Positions 45,553 to 54,107 of a stretch of 64,000 nucleotides of DNA are shown here, one piece after another. The stretch's first letter is position 1. Each line of letters begins with the position of its first letter. The position numbers and the translations under genes were made by a program. The DNA is from Candidatus Dechloromonas phosphorivorans (GTDB lineage: Bacteria > Pseudomonadota > Gammaproteobacteria > Burkholderiales > Rhodocyclaceae): NCBI GenBank assembly GCA_016721185.1, contig JADKIP010000012.1, positions 620,001 to 684,000 on the forward strand. The letters run 5' to 3'. The notes under the pieces were generated by a model. It was given only the letters and a program-made list of their open reading frames with translations. It did not search any database and was not told where the DNA came from.

Positions 45553-45876
45553 TTATTCAGCTACTTCGAGGGTCGGCTTTTCACCGCGATGGTGATCCTG
45601 AATCTTTTGCTTGTACTTTTGTACCTGACGATCCAATTTGTCAAAGAGGGTGTCGATGGCGGCGTAAAGATCATCGCCTGATTCCTCTGCGTGCATATCC
45701 TTGCCTGGCACATGTACGGTCACTTCAGCTTTTTGCTTTAGTTTCTCGACAGAGAGAACCACATTCACACCAGTAACTTTATCAAAATGGCGAATGACGG
45801 GATCAAGTTTGTTCTCGACGTATTCGCGTAAAGCCGGCGTAACCTCGATATGGTGACCACTGATCTGCAGATTCAC
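45553..45876 (-). CDS. hpf: Ribosome hibernation promoting factor, short form
   Basis: 107 residues, S30AE/HPF family. MNLQISGHHIEVTPALREYVENKL and VHVPGKDMHAEESGDDLYAAIDTLFDKLDRQV are diagnostic. It lacks the C-terminal dimerisation domain of long HPF, so it would act with a partner such as RMF in 100S formation, if one exists. Downstream of rpoN by 15 bases, the classical order. Confidence 0.95.
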   Translation of the reverse strand: MNLQISGHHIEVTPALREYVENKLDPVIRHFDKVTGVNVVLSVEKLKQKAEVTVHVPGKDMHAEESGDDLYAAIDTLFDKLDRQVQKYKQKIQDHHRGEKPTLEVAE

Positions 45877-45891
45877 TTTATTCTCCTCTCT

Positions 45892-47361
45892 CTACAGGGT
45901 CTTACGTAAATTGACCGGCGGGATGCTGAGTGACTCGCGGTATTTTGCAACCGTGCGTCTAGCCACAACAATTCCCTGCTGGCCTAGTATTTCGGATAAT
46001 TGACTATCCGACAAGGGCTTCTTGCTATCTTCCGCCGCAATCAATTGCTTGATCAGGGCGCGGATAGCGGTTGCGGAGCATGCCCCACCAGTATCGGTGG
46101 AAACATGGCTACCAAAGAAATATTTAAGCTCGAAGATGCCGCGCGGTGTCGCCATGTACTTCTGGCTGGTGACGCGGGATACGGTCGATTCGTGCAAGCC
46201 GAGAATATCAGCAATTTCGCGCAGCACCAGCGGGCGCATGGCGACTTCACCATGCTCGAAAAACTGGCGCTGGCGATCAACGATGGCCTGCGTTACGCGG
46301 TGGATGGTTTCAAAGCGCTGCTGCATGTTCTTGATCAGCCAGCGTGCTTCCTGCAACTGGCCAGTCAGGTTGCCATTGCCACGGCGCTGGCGGCCGAGAA
46401 TTTCGGCATATAAACGATTAATCCGCAGGCGAGGATAGGCATCCGGGTTGATGTAGGCAGTCCATTGGCCTTTGAGTTTTTTGACGATGACGTCAGGCGT
46501 GATGTAGCGCGCTTCAATCTGCGCAAAACGAGCGCCGGGCCTTGGATTCAGACTGATGATCAGAGCGTGTGCGGCTTTCAGCGCCTCGTCGTCGCAACCC
46601 GTCAGCCGGCGAATTTTGGCAAAGTCACGGGCGGCTAACAATTCCAGATATTTGTCGATAATTGTCAGTGCCAGCGCTTGATCGCAGCAGCTTGGCAAAG
46701 CCTTCATTTGCAATGCCAGGCATTCTTTCGGGCTGCGTGCACCAATCCCGATCGGGTCAAAGTTCTGAATATGGCGAAGAGCGATCTCGAGCTCTTCGAT
46801 CTCTATTTCGTATTCCGGCGGCAAGGTTTCCCAAAGTTCTTGCAGCGGGGCCGACAGATAACCATCGTCATCCAGTGCTTCGATCAGGAAACGAACCAGA
46901 CTACGGTCACGATCAGAGAGCTGGGTCATGCCCAGTTGCCAGCCTAGATGGTCGCGCAGGCTGATTGTCGACGCATGAACGTCGTGCGAGTCACTGTCAT
47001 CATCTTCATCACGCCCGGCGCCGGTAAAGGTGCCTGCATCAGAACTCCAACGGTCATCGTCGACATCGGTGGGTGTCGATGGAACGTCCTGCTCGCGGAC
47101 ATCACGGGCATCCTGCTCCTCGCGCTCGACGCGCTGCTCCCGCTCGCCTTCACTGGTTTGTGGTGAATCGAACTGCTGGGCTGAGGTGAATGCTTCGCCA
47201 CCCGGCTCGTCATCGCGTTCGAGCATTGGATTTTCGAGCAGATAGCGCTCTATCTCCTGCTGCATTTCGACAGTCGACAACTGCAGCAGCTTGATCGATT
47301 GCTGCAACTGCGGTGTCAGTGCAAGGTGCTGCGATAGTCTTAGTTGGAGGGCGGGCTTCAT
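45892..47361 (-). CDS. rpoN: RNA polymerase sigma-54 factor RpoN
   Basis: Alternative sigma factor recognising -24/-12 promoters and needing AAA+ activators; 489 residues. Region I is glutamine/leucine-rich (LSQHLALTPQLQQSIKLLQLSTVEMQQEI at about 8-36); region II is acidic (about 55-125); the C-terminal helix-turn-helix (ADILGLHESTVSRVTSQKYM near 375) and RpoN box ARRTVAKYRE near 471 are present. Likely cotranscribed with upstream lptB (27-base gap) and hpf. Confidence 0.97.
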   Translation of the reverse strand: MKPALQLRLSQHLALTPQLQQSIKLLQLSTVEMQQEIERYLLENPMLERDDEPGGEAFTSAQQFDSPQTSEGEREQRVEREEQDARDVREQDVPSTPTDVDDDRWSSDAGTFTGAGRDEDDDSDSHDVHASTISLRDHLGWQLGMTQLSDRDRSLVRFLIEALDDDGYLSAPLQELWETLPPEYEIEIEELEIALRHIQNFDPIGIGARSPKECLALQMKALPSCCDQALALTIIDKYLELLAARDFAKIRRLTGCDDEALKAAHALIISLNPRPGARFAQIEARYITPDVIVKKLKGQWTAYINPDAYPRLRINRLYAEILGRQRRGNGNLTGQLQEARWLIKNMQQRFETIHRVTQAIVDRQRQFFEHGEVAMRPLVLREIADILGLHESTVSRVTSQKYMATPRGIFELKYFFGSHVSTDTGGACSATAIRALIKQLIAAEDSKKPLSDSQLSEILGQQGIVVARRTVAKYRESLSIPPVNLRKTL

Positions 47362-47388
47362 TGAGTGGGGGCGGGTGCTACTGAGCGG

Positions 47389-48123
47389 TCAGAGTTTGAA
47401 ATGCTCGCCAAGGTAAACCTTGCGCACGCTTTCATTATTGACGATTTCTTTCGGCAGTCCAGAGGCCAGGACACGACCAGCACTAATAATATAAGCATGA
47501 TCACAGATGCCAAGCGTTTCACGCACGTTGTGGTCGGTAATCAGTACCCCGATATTGCGCTCTTTCAGGAAGCGAATGATTTTCTGGATTTCGAGTACGG
47601 CAATCGGGTCGACCCCGGCGAATGGCTCGTCAAGAAGAATGAAGCGTGGATTGGTCGCCAGGGCACGGGCGATTTCGACCCGCCGCCGCTCACCACCGGA
47701 TAGCGCCGAGGCATTGACGTGTCGGACATGGTCAATATGCAATTCGCTGAGCAGGCCCTCGACGCGGTCGTTGAGTTCGGCTTCTGGAAGATTGAGCAAT
47801 TCAAGAACCGCGCGAATATTTTCTTCAACATTCAGTTTGCGGAATACTGAGGCTTCCTGCGGCAGGTAGGAGAGCCCTTGGCGAGCCCGGCTGTGCATTG
47901 GCAGATGGGTCAGTTTGGCATCGTCGATATAGACTTCGCCGCCATCGGCGGGTACCAAACCGACAATCATATAAAAACAGGTTGTTTTGCCGGCACCATT
48001 CGGGCCGAGCAAGCCAACGACCTCGCCGGACTTCACCTCGAAGGAGACATCTTCAACCACCGTCCGCGCCTTGTAGCGTTTTTTGAGATTGTGAGCCGAG
48101 AGTTTGGCGAGTGGGGGGGTCAT
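47389..48123 (-). CDS. lptB: LPS export ABC transporter ATPase LptB
   Basis: 244-residue ABC ATPase of the Lpt machine that extracts lipopolysaccharide from the inner membrane with LptFG. Walker A GPNGAGKTT near 38-46, signature LSGGERRRVEIARAL near 139-153, Walker B FILLDEPFAGVDP near 159-171. Position directly before rpoN is the conserved proteobacterial order; lptA/lptC are not in view because recX-recA precede it here. Overlaps recX by 4 bases. Confidence 0.95.
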   Translation of the reverse strand: MTPPLAKLSAHNLKKRYKARTVVEDVSFEVKSGEVVGLLGPNGAGKTTCFYMIVGLVPADGGEVYIDDAKLTHLPMHSRARQGLSYLPQEASVFRKLNVEENIRAVLELLNLPEAELNDRVEGLLSELHIDHVRHVNASALSGGERRRVEIARALATNPRFILLDEPFAGVDPIAVLEIQKIIRFLKERNIGVLITDHNVRETLGICDHAYIISAGRVLASGLPKEIVNNESVRKVYLGEHFKL

Positions 48124-48563
48124 TCTTCTGCTCCACGCATGGCCCGGCGCATGGTTTGCCTTATTGCTTCGCCGGAGAAACCACGATACTGCAAGAAACG
48201 CATCTGTTTGGCTCGTTCTTCAGGCGTTTTTGGCAACTCGCCGAATTTGCGTGACCAGACCATTTGACAGCGTTCTGTTTCGTCGCCGCCTTCGGGAAGC
48301 GCCACGGCGATATCTTCATCGCTGACACCATTGTGCCGCAATTCCTGTTTCAGCCGGCCGTTACCGTAGCGCCGAGCGCGGGCGATGACCCGCTGGCTGG
48401 CATAGCGCTGGTCGCAAAGCAGGCGCTCGGTTTCCAGCGTGTCGAGCACGGCGTCGAGTTGTTCTGCCGACTCTGCTTCGCCCGCAAGTTTGCTCTTCAA
48501 CTCCGCCCGACTGTGATCCCGCCGGGTGAGGAGTTGCAAGGCGCGAACCCGCAGGTCAGGCAT
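48120..48563 (-). CDS. recX: Regulatory protein RecX
   Basis: 147-residue helical modulator that caps RecA filaments. DLRVRALQLLTRRDHSRAELKSKL and ARARRYGNGRLKQELRHNGVSDEDI match the three-helix RecX repeats. It overlaps the recA 3' end by 8 bases and lptB by 4, so it is cotranscribed with and translationally coupled to recA. Confidence 0.95.
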   Translation of the reverse strand: MPDLRVRALQLLTRRDHSRAELKSKLAGEAESAEQLDAVLDTLETERLLCDQRYASQRVIARARRYGNGRLKQELRHNGVSDEDIAVALPEGGDETERCQMVWSRKFGELPKTPEERAKQMRFLQYRGFSGEAIRQTMRRAMRGAEE

Positions 48564-49581
48564 CGGCCACCGATTTGGTCGGTTTAATCACGGTGGTGCT
48601 GGCGGCTTCGCGAATGCGGGCTTCGATTTCCTGGGCGATTTCCGGATGGCTACGCAGAAATTCGCGGGAATTGTCCTTGCCCTGGCCGATCTTTTCACCC
48701 TTGTACGAATACCAGGCCCCGGATTTTTCGACCAGTTTGTGGGCGACCCCGAGTTCGACGATTTCACCGGCGCGGGAAATGCCTTCGCCGTAAAGAATGT
48801 CGAAAATGGCTTCGCGGAAGGGCGGGGAAACCTTGTTCTTGACGACCTTGACCTTGGTTTCGTTACCAACCACTTCGTCACCGCGCTTGATCGAGCCGAT
48901 GCGACGGATGTCGAGGCGGACGGAGGCGTAGAACTTGAGCGCATTGCCGCCGGTGGTGGTTTCCGGCGAGCCGAACATGACGCCGATTTTCATCCGGATC
49001 TGGTTGATGAAGATCACCAGCGTATTGGTTTTCTTGATGTTGGCGGTTAGCTTGCGCAGCGCCTGGCTCATCAGGCGGGCGTGCAGGCCAACCATTTGGT
49101 CGCCCATGTCGCCTTCGATTTCAGCGCGCGGGGTGAGGGCGGCCACCGAGTCGATGACGACGATGTCGACTGAGGCGGAACGCACCAGCATGTCGGCGAT
49201 TTCCAGCGCCTGCTCGCCGTTGTCCGGCTGGGAAATCAGCAACTCATTGACGTTAACGCCGAGCTTTTGAGCGTATTGCGGGTCGAGCGCGTGTTCGGCA
49301 TCAATAAAGGCTGCGACGCCGCCCAGTTTCTGCATTTCTGCGACAACTTGCAGGCAGAGCGTGGTTTTGCCGGAAGATTCCGGACCGTAGATTTCGACAA
49401 CGCGGCCACGCGGCAAACCGCCGATGCCCAACGCGATATCCAAGCCGAGCGAACCGGTGGAAACCACCTGAATGCCTTCGTCGATCTCGGCGTCGCCCAT
49501 TTTCATGATCGAGCCTTTGCCGAACTGCTTTTCAATTTGTTGCAGCGCTGCGGCGAGCGCTTTTGCCTTGTTGTCGTCCAT
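48556..49581 (-). CDS. recA: Recombinase RecA
   Basis: 341-residue DNA-strand exchange ATPase and SOS coprotease. Walker A GPESSGKTT at 66-74, N-terminal MGDAEIDEGIQVVSTGSLGLDIALG, DNA-binding loop 2 near GVMFGSPETTTGGNALKFYAS. The promoter and LexA-type box lie about 150 bases upstream, leaving an unusually long leader (about 155 bases). Confidence 0.98.
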   Translation of the reverse strand: MDDNKAKALAAALQQIEKQFGKGSIMKMGDAEIDEGIQVVSTGSLGLDIALGIGGLPRGRVVEIYGPESSGKTTLCLQVVAEMQKLGGVAAFIDAEHALDPQYAQKLGVNVNELLISQPDNGEQALEIADMLVRSASVDIVVIDSVAALTPRAEIEGDMGDQMVGLHARLMSQALRKLTANIKKTNTLVIFINQIRMKIGVMFGSPETTTGGNALKFYASVRLDIRRIGSIKRGDEVVGNETKVKVVKNKVSPPFREAIFDILYGEGISRAGEIVELGVAHKLVEKSGAWYSYKGEKIGQGKDNSREFLRSHPEIAQEIEARIREAASTTVIKPTKSVADA

Positions 49582-49728
49582 GGAGCTACCTCGAAAATTT
49601 GAGCGGATTATGGCACAGGGGCCGAAGATGGAATAGAAATTGCTGCCCTTTCCGGACGCAAAATCTGTCAGTGAAAAGCTGGATGCTGCGGGGTATATTC
49701 GCCTGAGCGTAACATCGCACTCATTTAT

Positions 49729-49748
49729 TACTGGCTATAAACACAGTA
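49729..49748 (-). promoter_or_regulatory. lexA box: LexA-type SOS box for recA
   Basis: TACTGGCTATAAACACAGTA matches the E. coli LexA consensus TACTGTATATATATACAGTA at about 15 of 20 bases, including both outer TACTG/CAGTA arms. It overlaps the -10 element of the recA promoter. It lies 48 bases before the rluA start, so rluA might share control. Confidence 0.75.
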
Positions 49749-49771
49749 CATTTACAGCGAGCCCTTGGCAA
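49743..49771 (-). promoter_or_regulatory. recA promoter
   Basis: On the minus strand TTGCCA (49771-49766) and TACTGT (49748-49743) are separated by 17 bases. The -10 lies inside the SOS box, as expected for a LexA-repressed recA promoter. Confidence 0.6.
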
Positions 49772-49795
49772 GCTGATTTTGAACGGCATTTTCAA

Positions 49796-50455
49796 TTGAC
49801 CAATATTGCTTATCTTCCGCCGCCCGATACGGGGCTGTCGATTGTCTTTGCGGACGACAGTCTGGTCGTTGTCGACAAACCCGCTGGTTTGCTTTCTGTA
49901 CCCGGGCGCGGGGAGGGCATGGCGGATTGTCTGGTATCAAGAGTTCAGGCGACTTTTCCCGACGCATTGAGCGTTCATCGTCTGGATATGGCGACTTCGG
50001 GTTTGTTGATTCTGGCGCGTGGCGAGGAAATGCACCGCCAGCTTTCCCGGCTCTTTCGCGAGCGTCAGGTGGAGAAAAGCTACGTTGCGGTTATTGACGG
50101 TTTGCTTGCCACCGACGCCGGTGAGGTGAATTTCCCGTTGATTGCCGACTGGCCAAACCGGCCAAGGCAGAAGGTGGATTTTGAGATAGGTAAGCCCTCA
50201 CTGACAAGATTCACCCGGCTAGGCTTTGATTCAGCTAACAAGACAACGCGGGTTGAACTAAAACCGGTCACCGGTCGTTCGCATCAGTTAAGGGTGCACA
50301 TGTGCGCCCTCGGTCATCCGATTCTCGGCGACGACCTTTACGGTGGTGTGGCGCAAATAAAATCAGAACGCCTGCTGTTGCATGCGACGGATTTAGCCCT
50401 TTTTCACCCGTTGACCGCAGCAAGTCTCAGTTTCCATTGCCCCGTGCCGTTTTAA
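49796..50455 (+). CDS. rluA: Dual tRNA/23S rRNA pseudouridine synthase RluA
   Basis: Isomerises U32 in certain tRNAs and U746 in 23S rRNA. From a TTG at 49796 the product is 219 residues, the E. coli length, and the catalytic Asp64 of HRLDMATSG falls at the same position, which supports this start over the upstream open frame. No good ribosome binding site is seen. RSHQLRVHM near 167 is the C-terminal signature. Ends with an exact 11-mer copy. Confidence 0.88.
   Translation: MTNIAYLPPPDTGLSIVFADDSLVVVDKPAGLLSVPGRGEGMADCLVSRVQATFPDALSVHRLDMATSGLLILARGEEMHRQLSRLFRERQVEKSYVAVIDGLLATDAGEVNFPLIADWPNRPRQKVDFEIGKPSLTRFTRLGFDSANKTTRVELKPVTGRSHQLRVHMCALGHPILGDDLYGGVAQIKSERLLLHATDLALFHPLTAASLSFHCPVPF
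50410..50420 (+). repeat. USS-like 11-mer GTTGACCGCAG, copy 11
   Basis: Exact copy near the rluA stop (Leu-Thr-Ala-Ala), extended to GTTGACCGCAGCAA. On the complement, GAAAAA is 4 bases and AAAT 15 bases past the core. Confidence 0.75.
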
Positions 50456-50537
50456 GCTTGTCTGGCCGCCTTTCGGCGGGGCAATCACCCTATAATTTTG
50501 GCGTTTTCAATTCCTTGCCTCGGTTTCTTGCAGAATC

Positions 50538-52034
50538 ATGCTGATCTGGTTCGTTGCGCTCTATTTGCTCGCCTCCATCGCCATCGGGCTGTTTGCGGCG
50601 ACGCGCGTTCATAACGCCAAGGATTTCGCGGTGGCCGGGCGTAGCCTGCCGTTGCCGGTGGTCACTGCCACCGTATTTGCCACCTGGTTTGGGGCCGAAG
50701 CGGTTTTTGGCGTTTCCGCCACCTTCGTCAAGGAAGGGCTGCGTGGTGTGGTGGCCGATCCCTTCGGCGCGAGCCTGTGTCTGGTTATTGCCGGTATTTT
50801 CTACGGCACCAAAATTTACAAGCTCAATGTACTGACGCTTGGCGACTTTTTCCGCATGCGCTACAACCGCACGGTCGAAATTCTCGCTACGCTATGCATC
50901 GTGGTTTCCTACCTGGGCTGGGTTTCGGCGCAGATCAAGGCGCTTGGCCTGGTCTTCAATGTCGTCACCGACGGCGCCATCAGCCAGGAGCTCGGCATGG
51001 TGCTCGGCACCGCCATCGTCCTGACCTACACCACCTTCGGCGGCATGTTCTCGGTGGCCATTCTCGATTTTGTCCAGATGGGCGTGGTGATGGGCGGCAT
51101 GCTCTATATCGGCCATCTGGTTTCCGGCATGACCGGCGGTGTCGATGTCGTGATTAACCACGCCGTCGCCGCCGGCAAGCTCGATTTTTTCCCGAGTGGC
51201 AACTGGGTCGAATGGCTGGCTTTTCTGGCCGCCTGGATGACCATGATGCTTGGCTCGATCCCGCAGCAGGACGTCTTTCAGCGGGTGACTTCGGCAAAAA
51301 GCGCCCGCGTCGCCATCTACGCCTCCATCCTCGGCGGCGTGCTTTATTTCTGCTTCACCTTCGTCCCTATGTTCATCGCCTATTCGGCGACGTTGATTGA
51401 TCCTGCCAAATTCAATGAACTGATCGCCAGCGACTCGCAATTGGTCTTGCCCGCACTGGTGCTGCAGCACACGCCACTGTTCGCCCAAGCCATTTTCTTT
51501 GGTGCCGTGCTCGCCGCCATCATGGCCTGCTCATCGGCCACACTGCTGGCGCCGTCGGTGTCATTCTCGGAAAACATCCTGCGCAACATCTACCCGAACG
51601 TGAATGACCGGGGCCTGCTGCGCATGATGCGGATCACCATGGTTTGTTTTGCCTGCCTGGTGCTGGCCTTTGCCCTGACTACCCAATCCTCCATCTTCAA
51701 AATGGTGGAAAATGCCTACAAAATCACGCTGGCCGGGGCTTTCGTACCGCTTTTTTTTGGCGCCTACTGGTCGCGGGCGACAACGCAAGGCGCCTTGGCT
51801 GCCCTGGTTGGCGGCGTAGGCAGCTGGCTGCTCATTGAAATCCTGATCGGCTCAGCCAGTCTGGTGCCGCCCCAGTTGATCGGTCTCGGCGTCAGCATGC
51901 TGGGCATGGTTGCTGGTTCATTGCTGCCGCCGTGGATCGGTCGGCCAACCCCGCACGCCAATATTCATCAGGCCTTGCACCATCGCGCCGCCGCCGAGAC
52001 GCACCACCAGCCGGAACGTCCGCATCGGCACTGA
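50538..52034 (+). CDS. Sodium:solute symporter (SSS family)
   Basis: 498 residues, about 13 transmembrane helices. AGRSLPLPVVTATVFATWFGAEAVFGV (about 33-59) and AAIMACSSATLLAPSVSFSENIL (about 328-350) fit the SSS/SLC5 sodium-binding sites. Substrate cannot be deduced. The cytoplasmic tail is unusually His-rich (HANIHQALHHRAAAETHHQ, last 25 residues), possibly a metal-binding or regulatory tail. Followed 15 bases later by a VanZ-like gene. Confidence 0.9.
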   Translation: MLIWFVALYLLASIAIGLFAATRVHNAKDFAVAGRSLPLPVVTATVFATWFGAEAVFGVSATFVKEGLRGVVADPFGASLCLVIAGIFYGTKIYKLNVLTLGDFFRMRYNRTVEILATLCIVVSYLGWVSAQIKALGLVFNVVTDGAISQELGMVLGTAIVLTYTTFGGMFSVAILDFVQMGVVMGGMLYIGHLVSGMTGGVDVVINHAVAAGKLDFFPSGNWVEWLAFLAAWMTMMLGSIPQQDVFQRVTSAKSARVAIYASILGGVLYFCFTFVPMFIAYSATLIDPAKFNELIASDSQLVLPALVLQHTPLFAQAIFFGAVLAAIMACSSATLLAPSVSFSENILRNIYPNVNDRGLLRMMRITMVCFACLVLAFALTTQSSIFKMVENAYKITLAGAFVPLFFGAYWSRATTQGALAALVGGVGSWLLIEILIGSASLVPPQLIGLGVSMLGMVAGSLLPPWIGRPTPHANIHQALHHRAAAETHHQPERPHRH

Positions 52035-52049
52035 CATACAATCGCTTGC

Positions 52050-53102
52050 ATGAACACGCGTGGCCCCATTCTCCTTGCTCGTTACCTTGCGCTCGCCTGG
52101 TTCGGGCTGGTTGTTTACGGCAGCCTGCATCCGTTCACGGGTTGGCGTGATACCGGCATTTCGCCTTTGGCCTTTCTCGATGGGGGCTGGCCGCGTTACT
52201 GGACGGTTTTCGATCTGCTCGCCAATGTTGCGGTCTACGTCCCTTTAGGCTTCTTTTTGACCCTGGCCCTGCGCGGCTGGCCTGGGCGATTCACCGCACT
52301 GGTCATCGCCGTGCTGGTGGCGGGTGGTATCAGTTTCGCGCTGGAAACCGTGCAAACCTGGTTGCCGTCGCGCGTCCCCTCCAATCTCGATCTCGCTTGC
52401 AATACGTTGGGGGCGCTGCTTGGTGCGGTTGTCGCGCAAGTGGTTGGGCCGCGTGTTTTCGCCCGGATCGTGGCGCTGGAGCACAAGCTGATCGCGCCAG
52501 TTCCGCATGCCGAGCTGGGTCTGACGCTGCTTGGTTTGTGGCTATTGGTGCCGCTTTCTCCCGAAATCCTGCTCTTCGGGGCGGGTGATTTGCGCCATTT
52601 GCTCGGGTTTGCGAGTGACGAGCCTTTCGTCGCCGAAAGCTTCGTGATGATCGAGGCCAGTGTCACCGCCTTCAATGCCATCGCCGTCGGGCTGATCTTG
52701 CGCATGCTTTGTGCCCGTCTTTTGGTCGCCTACCTGATCGTGCCCTTTTATTTGGCGCTGGGGCTGGCCATTCGCACCCTGGCTGCGGCAATTCTGATCG
52801 GGCCGAGCGAGGCGCTGGCCTGGCTGTCACCTGGGGCCGAAATGGGCTTGCTGGTCGCTGCGCTGGTTCTCGCCATCAGCCTTGCCCTGCCAGCAACTGC
52901 CCGCCTGATGTTGATTCCGTTGGCACTGATGTCCGGCACGGTGCTGGTCAATCTGGCGCCGCCCAACCCCTACTCGATGGCGGCGCTCGCCACCTGGCAA
53001 CAGGGGCACTTTCTCAATTTCAATGGTTTGACGCGCTGGGTAGCTACTTTGTGGCCTTTCCTGACCCTGCCGTTTTTGCTGCTAATTGTGCGTCGACCGT
53101 AG
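52050..53102 (+). CDS. VanZ-like membrane protein
   Basis: 350 residues with about nine transmembrane segments. The first 130 residues carry the VanZ pattern: YGSLHPFTGW, DLLANVAVYVPLGFFLTL, ETVQTWLPSRVPSNLDLACNTLGALLGA. VanZ in enterococci gives low-level teicoplanin resistance; the role of chromosomal relatives in Gram-negatives is unknown. A candidate parS follows 10 bases after its stop. Confidence 0.85.
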   Translation: MNTRGPILLARYLALAWFGLVVYGSLHPFTGWRDTGISPLAFLDGGWPRYWTVFDLLANVAVYVPLGFFLTLALRGWPGRFTALVIAVLVAGGISFALETVQTWLPSRVPSNLDLACNTLGALLGAVVAQVVGPRVFARIVALEHKLIAPVPHAELGLTLLGLWLLVPLSPEILLFGAGDLRHLLGFASDEPFVAESFVMIEASVTAFNAIAVGLILRMLCARLLVAYLIVPFYLALGLAIRTLAAAILIGPSEALAWLSPGAEMGLLVAALVLAISLALPATARLMLIPLALMSGTVLVNLAPPNPYSMAALATWQQGHFLNFNGLTRWVATLWPFLTLPFLLLIVRRP

Positions 53103-53112
53103 CCCTCTGGGG

Positions 53113-53128
53113 CGTTCCACGTGAAACC
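53113..53128 (+). promoter_or_regulatory. parS: parS, ParB-binding centromere site
   Basis: CGTTCCACGTGAAACC contains the full core GTTNCACGTGAAAC of the nearly universal parS sequence TGTTNCACGTGAAACA; only the outermost bases differ. Intergenic, about 49 kb from parAB on this origin-proximal segment. Confidence 0.75.
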
Positions 53129-53163
53129 GGAGCGCCTATAATTGGCGCCCCAAAGGAGAGTCC

Positions 53164-53472
53164 ATGAGCCACTTCAAACACCATGTTTTTTTCTGCTGCA
53201 ACCAGCGCGAAGCTGGTGAAAGCTGCTGCAACGCGCTCGGCGCAACCGAGATGCAGACCTACGCCAAGGATCGCATCAGTCAGCTCAAAATGAAGGGTGC
53301 CGGCCAGGTGCGTATTAACAAGGCGGGTTGTCTTGACCGCTGCGATCAGGGGCCGGTGATGGTGATTTATCCTGAAGCCGTCTGGTACACCTACGTCGAC
53401 AAGGAAGACGTCGAGGAAATCATTCAGGAACATCTGGTGAATGGCCGCATTGTCGAGCGCCTGAAAATATGA
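53164..53472 (+). CDS. Thioredoxin-like (2Fe-2S) ferredoxin
   Basis: 102-residue ferredoxin of the thioredoxin-like family. Cysteines in FFCCNQRE / GESCCNALGA and in KAGCLDRCDQGP match the CX-C...C-X3-C ligand pattern, and the C-terminal VDKEDVEEIIQEHLVNG is typical. Electron carrier of unknown partner. Its stop overlaps the next start by 4 bases, so it is coupled with the hydrolase gene. Confidence 0.9.
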   Translation: MSHFKHHVFFCCNQREAGESCCNALGATEMQTYAKDRISQLKMKGAGQVRINKAGCLDRCDQGPVMVIYPEAVWYTYVDKEDVEEIIQEHLVNGRIVERLKI

Positions 53473-54107
53473 AAGTCGCCGAGGAAAAAATTGTCGTCGA
53501 CGGCCCGGCGGGCAAGATCGAAGTGATCATGGAGCGCCCGGACGCGCCACGCGGCATCGCCCTGATCGCCCATCCGCACCCGATGGGTGGCGGCGCCAAT
53601 ACCAACAAGGTTGCCTACACCTTGGCTAAAACCTTCGTTAGCCTCGGCTATGCGGCTTTCCGCCCGAATTTTCGGGGCGTCGGTGGCACTGAAGGCGAAC
53701 ATGATGAAGGCGTTGGCGAAACGGAAGACCTGCTTGCCGTACTGGCCGAGGCTAAATGCCGCTGTGGAAACCTGCCGGTTGCACTGGCCGGTTTCTCCTT
53801 CGGCGCGTATTGCCAGACTCGCGTTGCCAAGCGCCTGACGGAAGCCGGTCATCCCGCGCAGCGTCTTGTCCTGGTCGGGACTGCCGCCGGTTTTGTCGAA
53901 GGCACTCGCCAGTACGATACCGAAGCCGTGCCGCACGACACCATCGTTATTCACGGTTCCTCTGATGAAACCGTGCCGCTCGCCAATGTCTTCAACTGGG
54001 CCTTGCCGCTCGATGTGCCGGTGGTGGTCGTGCCCGGTGCCGACCATTTCTTTCACCGTCGCCTGCACCAGATTCGCGACATCGTTACCCGCGCATGGCG
54101 GCACTAG
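53469..54107 (+). CDS. Alpha/beta hydrolase (dienelactone-hydrolase-like)
   Basis: 212 residues. IAHPHPMGGGANTNK (about 33-47) and RPNFRGVGGTEGEHDEG (about 65-81) are typical of this family; the nucleophile is Ser in GFSFGAY near 108, the acid in HGSSDETVP near 165 and the histidine in GADHFFH near 193. Widespread small hydrolase of unknown substrate, coupled with the ferredoxin. The following ABC gene begins inside its last codons. Confidence 0.88.
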   Translation: MKVAEEKIVVDGPAGKIEVIMERPDAPRGIALIAHPHPMGGGANTNKVAYTLAKTFVSLGYAAFRPNFRGVGGTEGEHDEGVGETEDLLAVLAEAKCRCGNLPVALAGFSFGAYCQTRVAKRLTEAGHPAQRLVLVGTAAGFVEGTRQYDTEAVPHDTIVIHGSSDETVPLANVFNWALPLDVPVVVVPGADHFFHRRLHQIRDIVTRAWRH

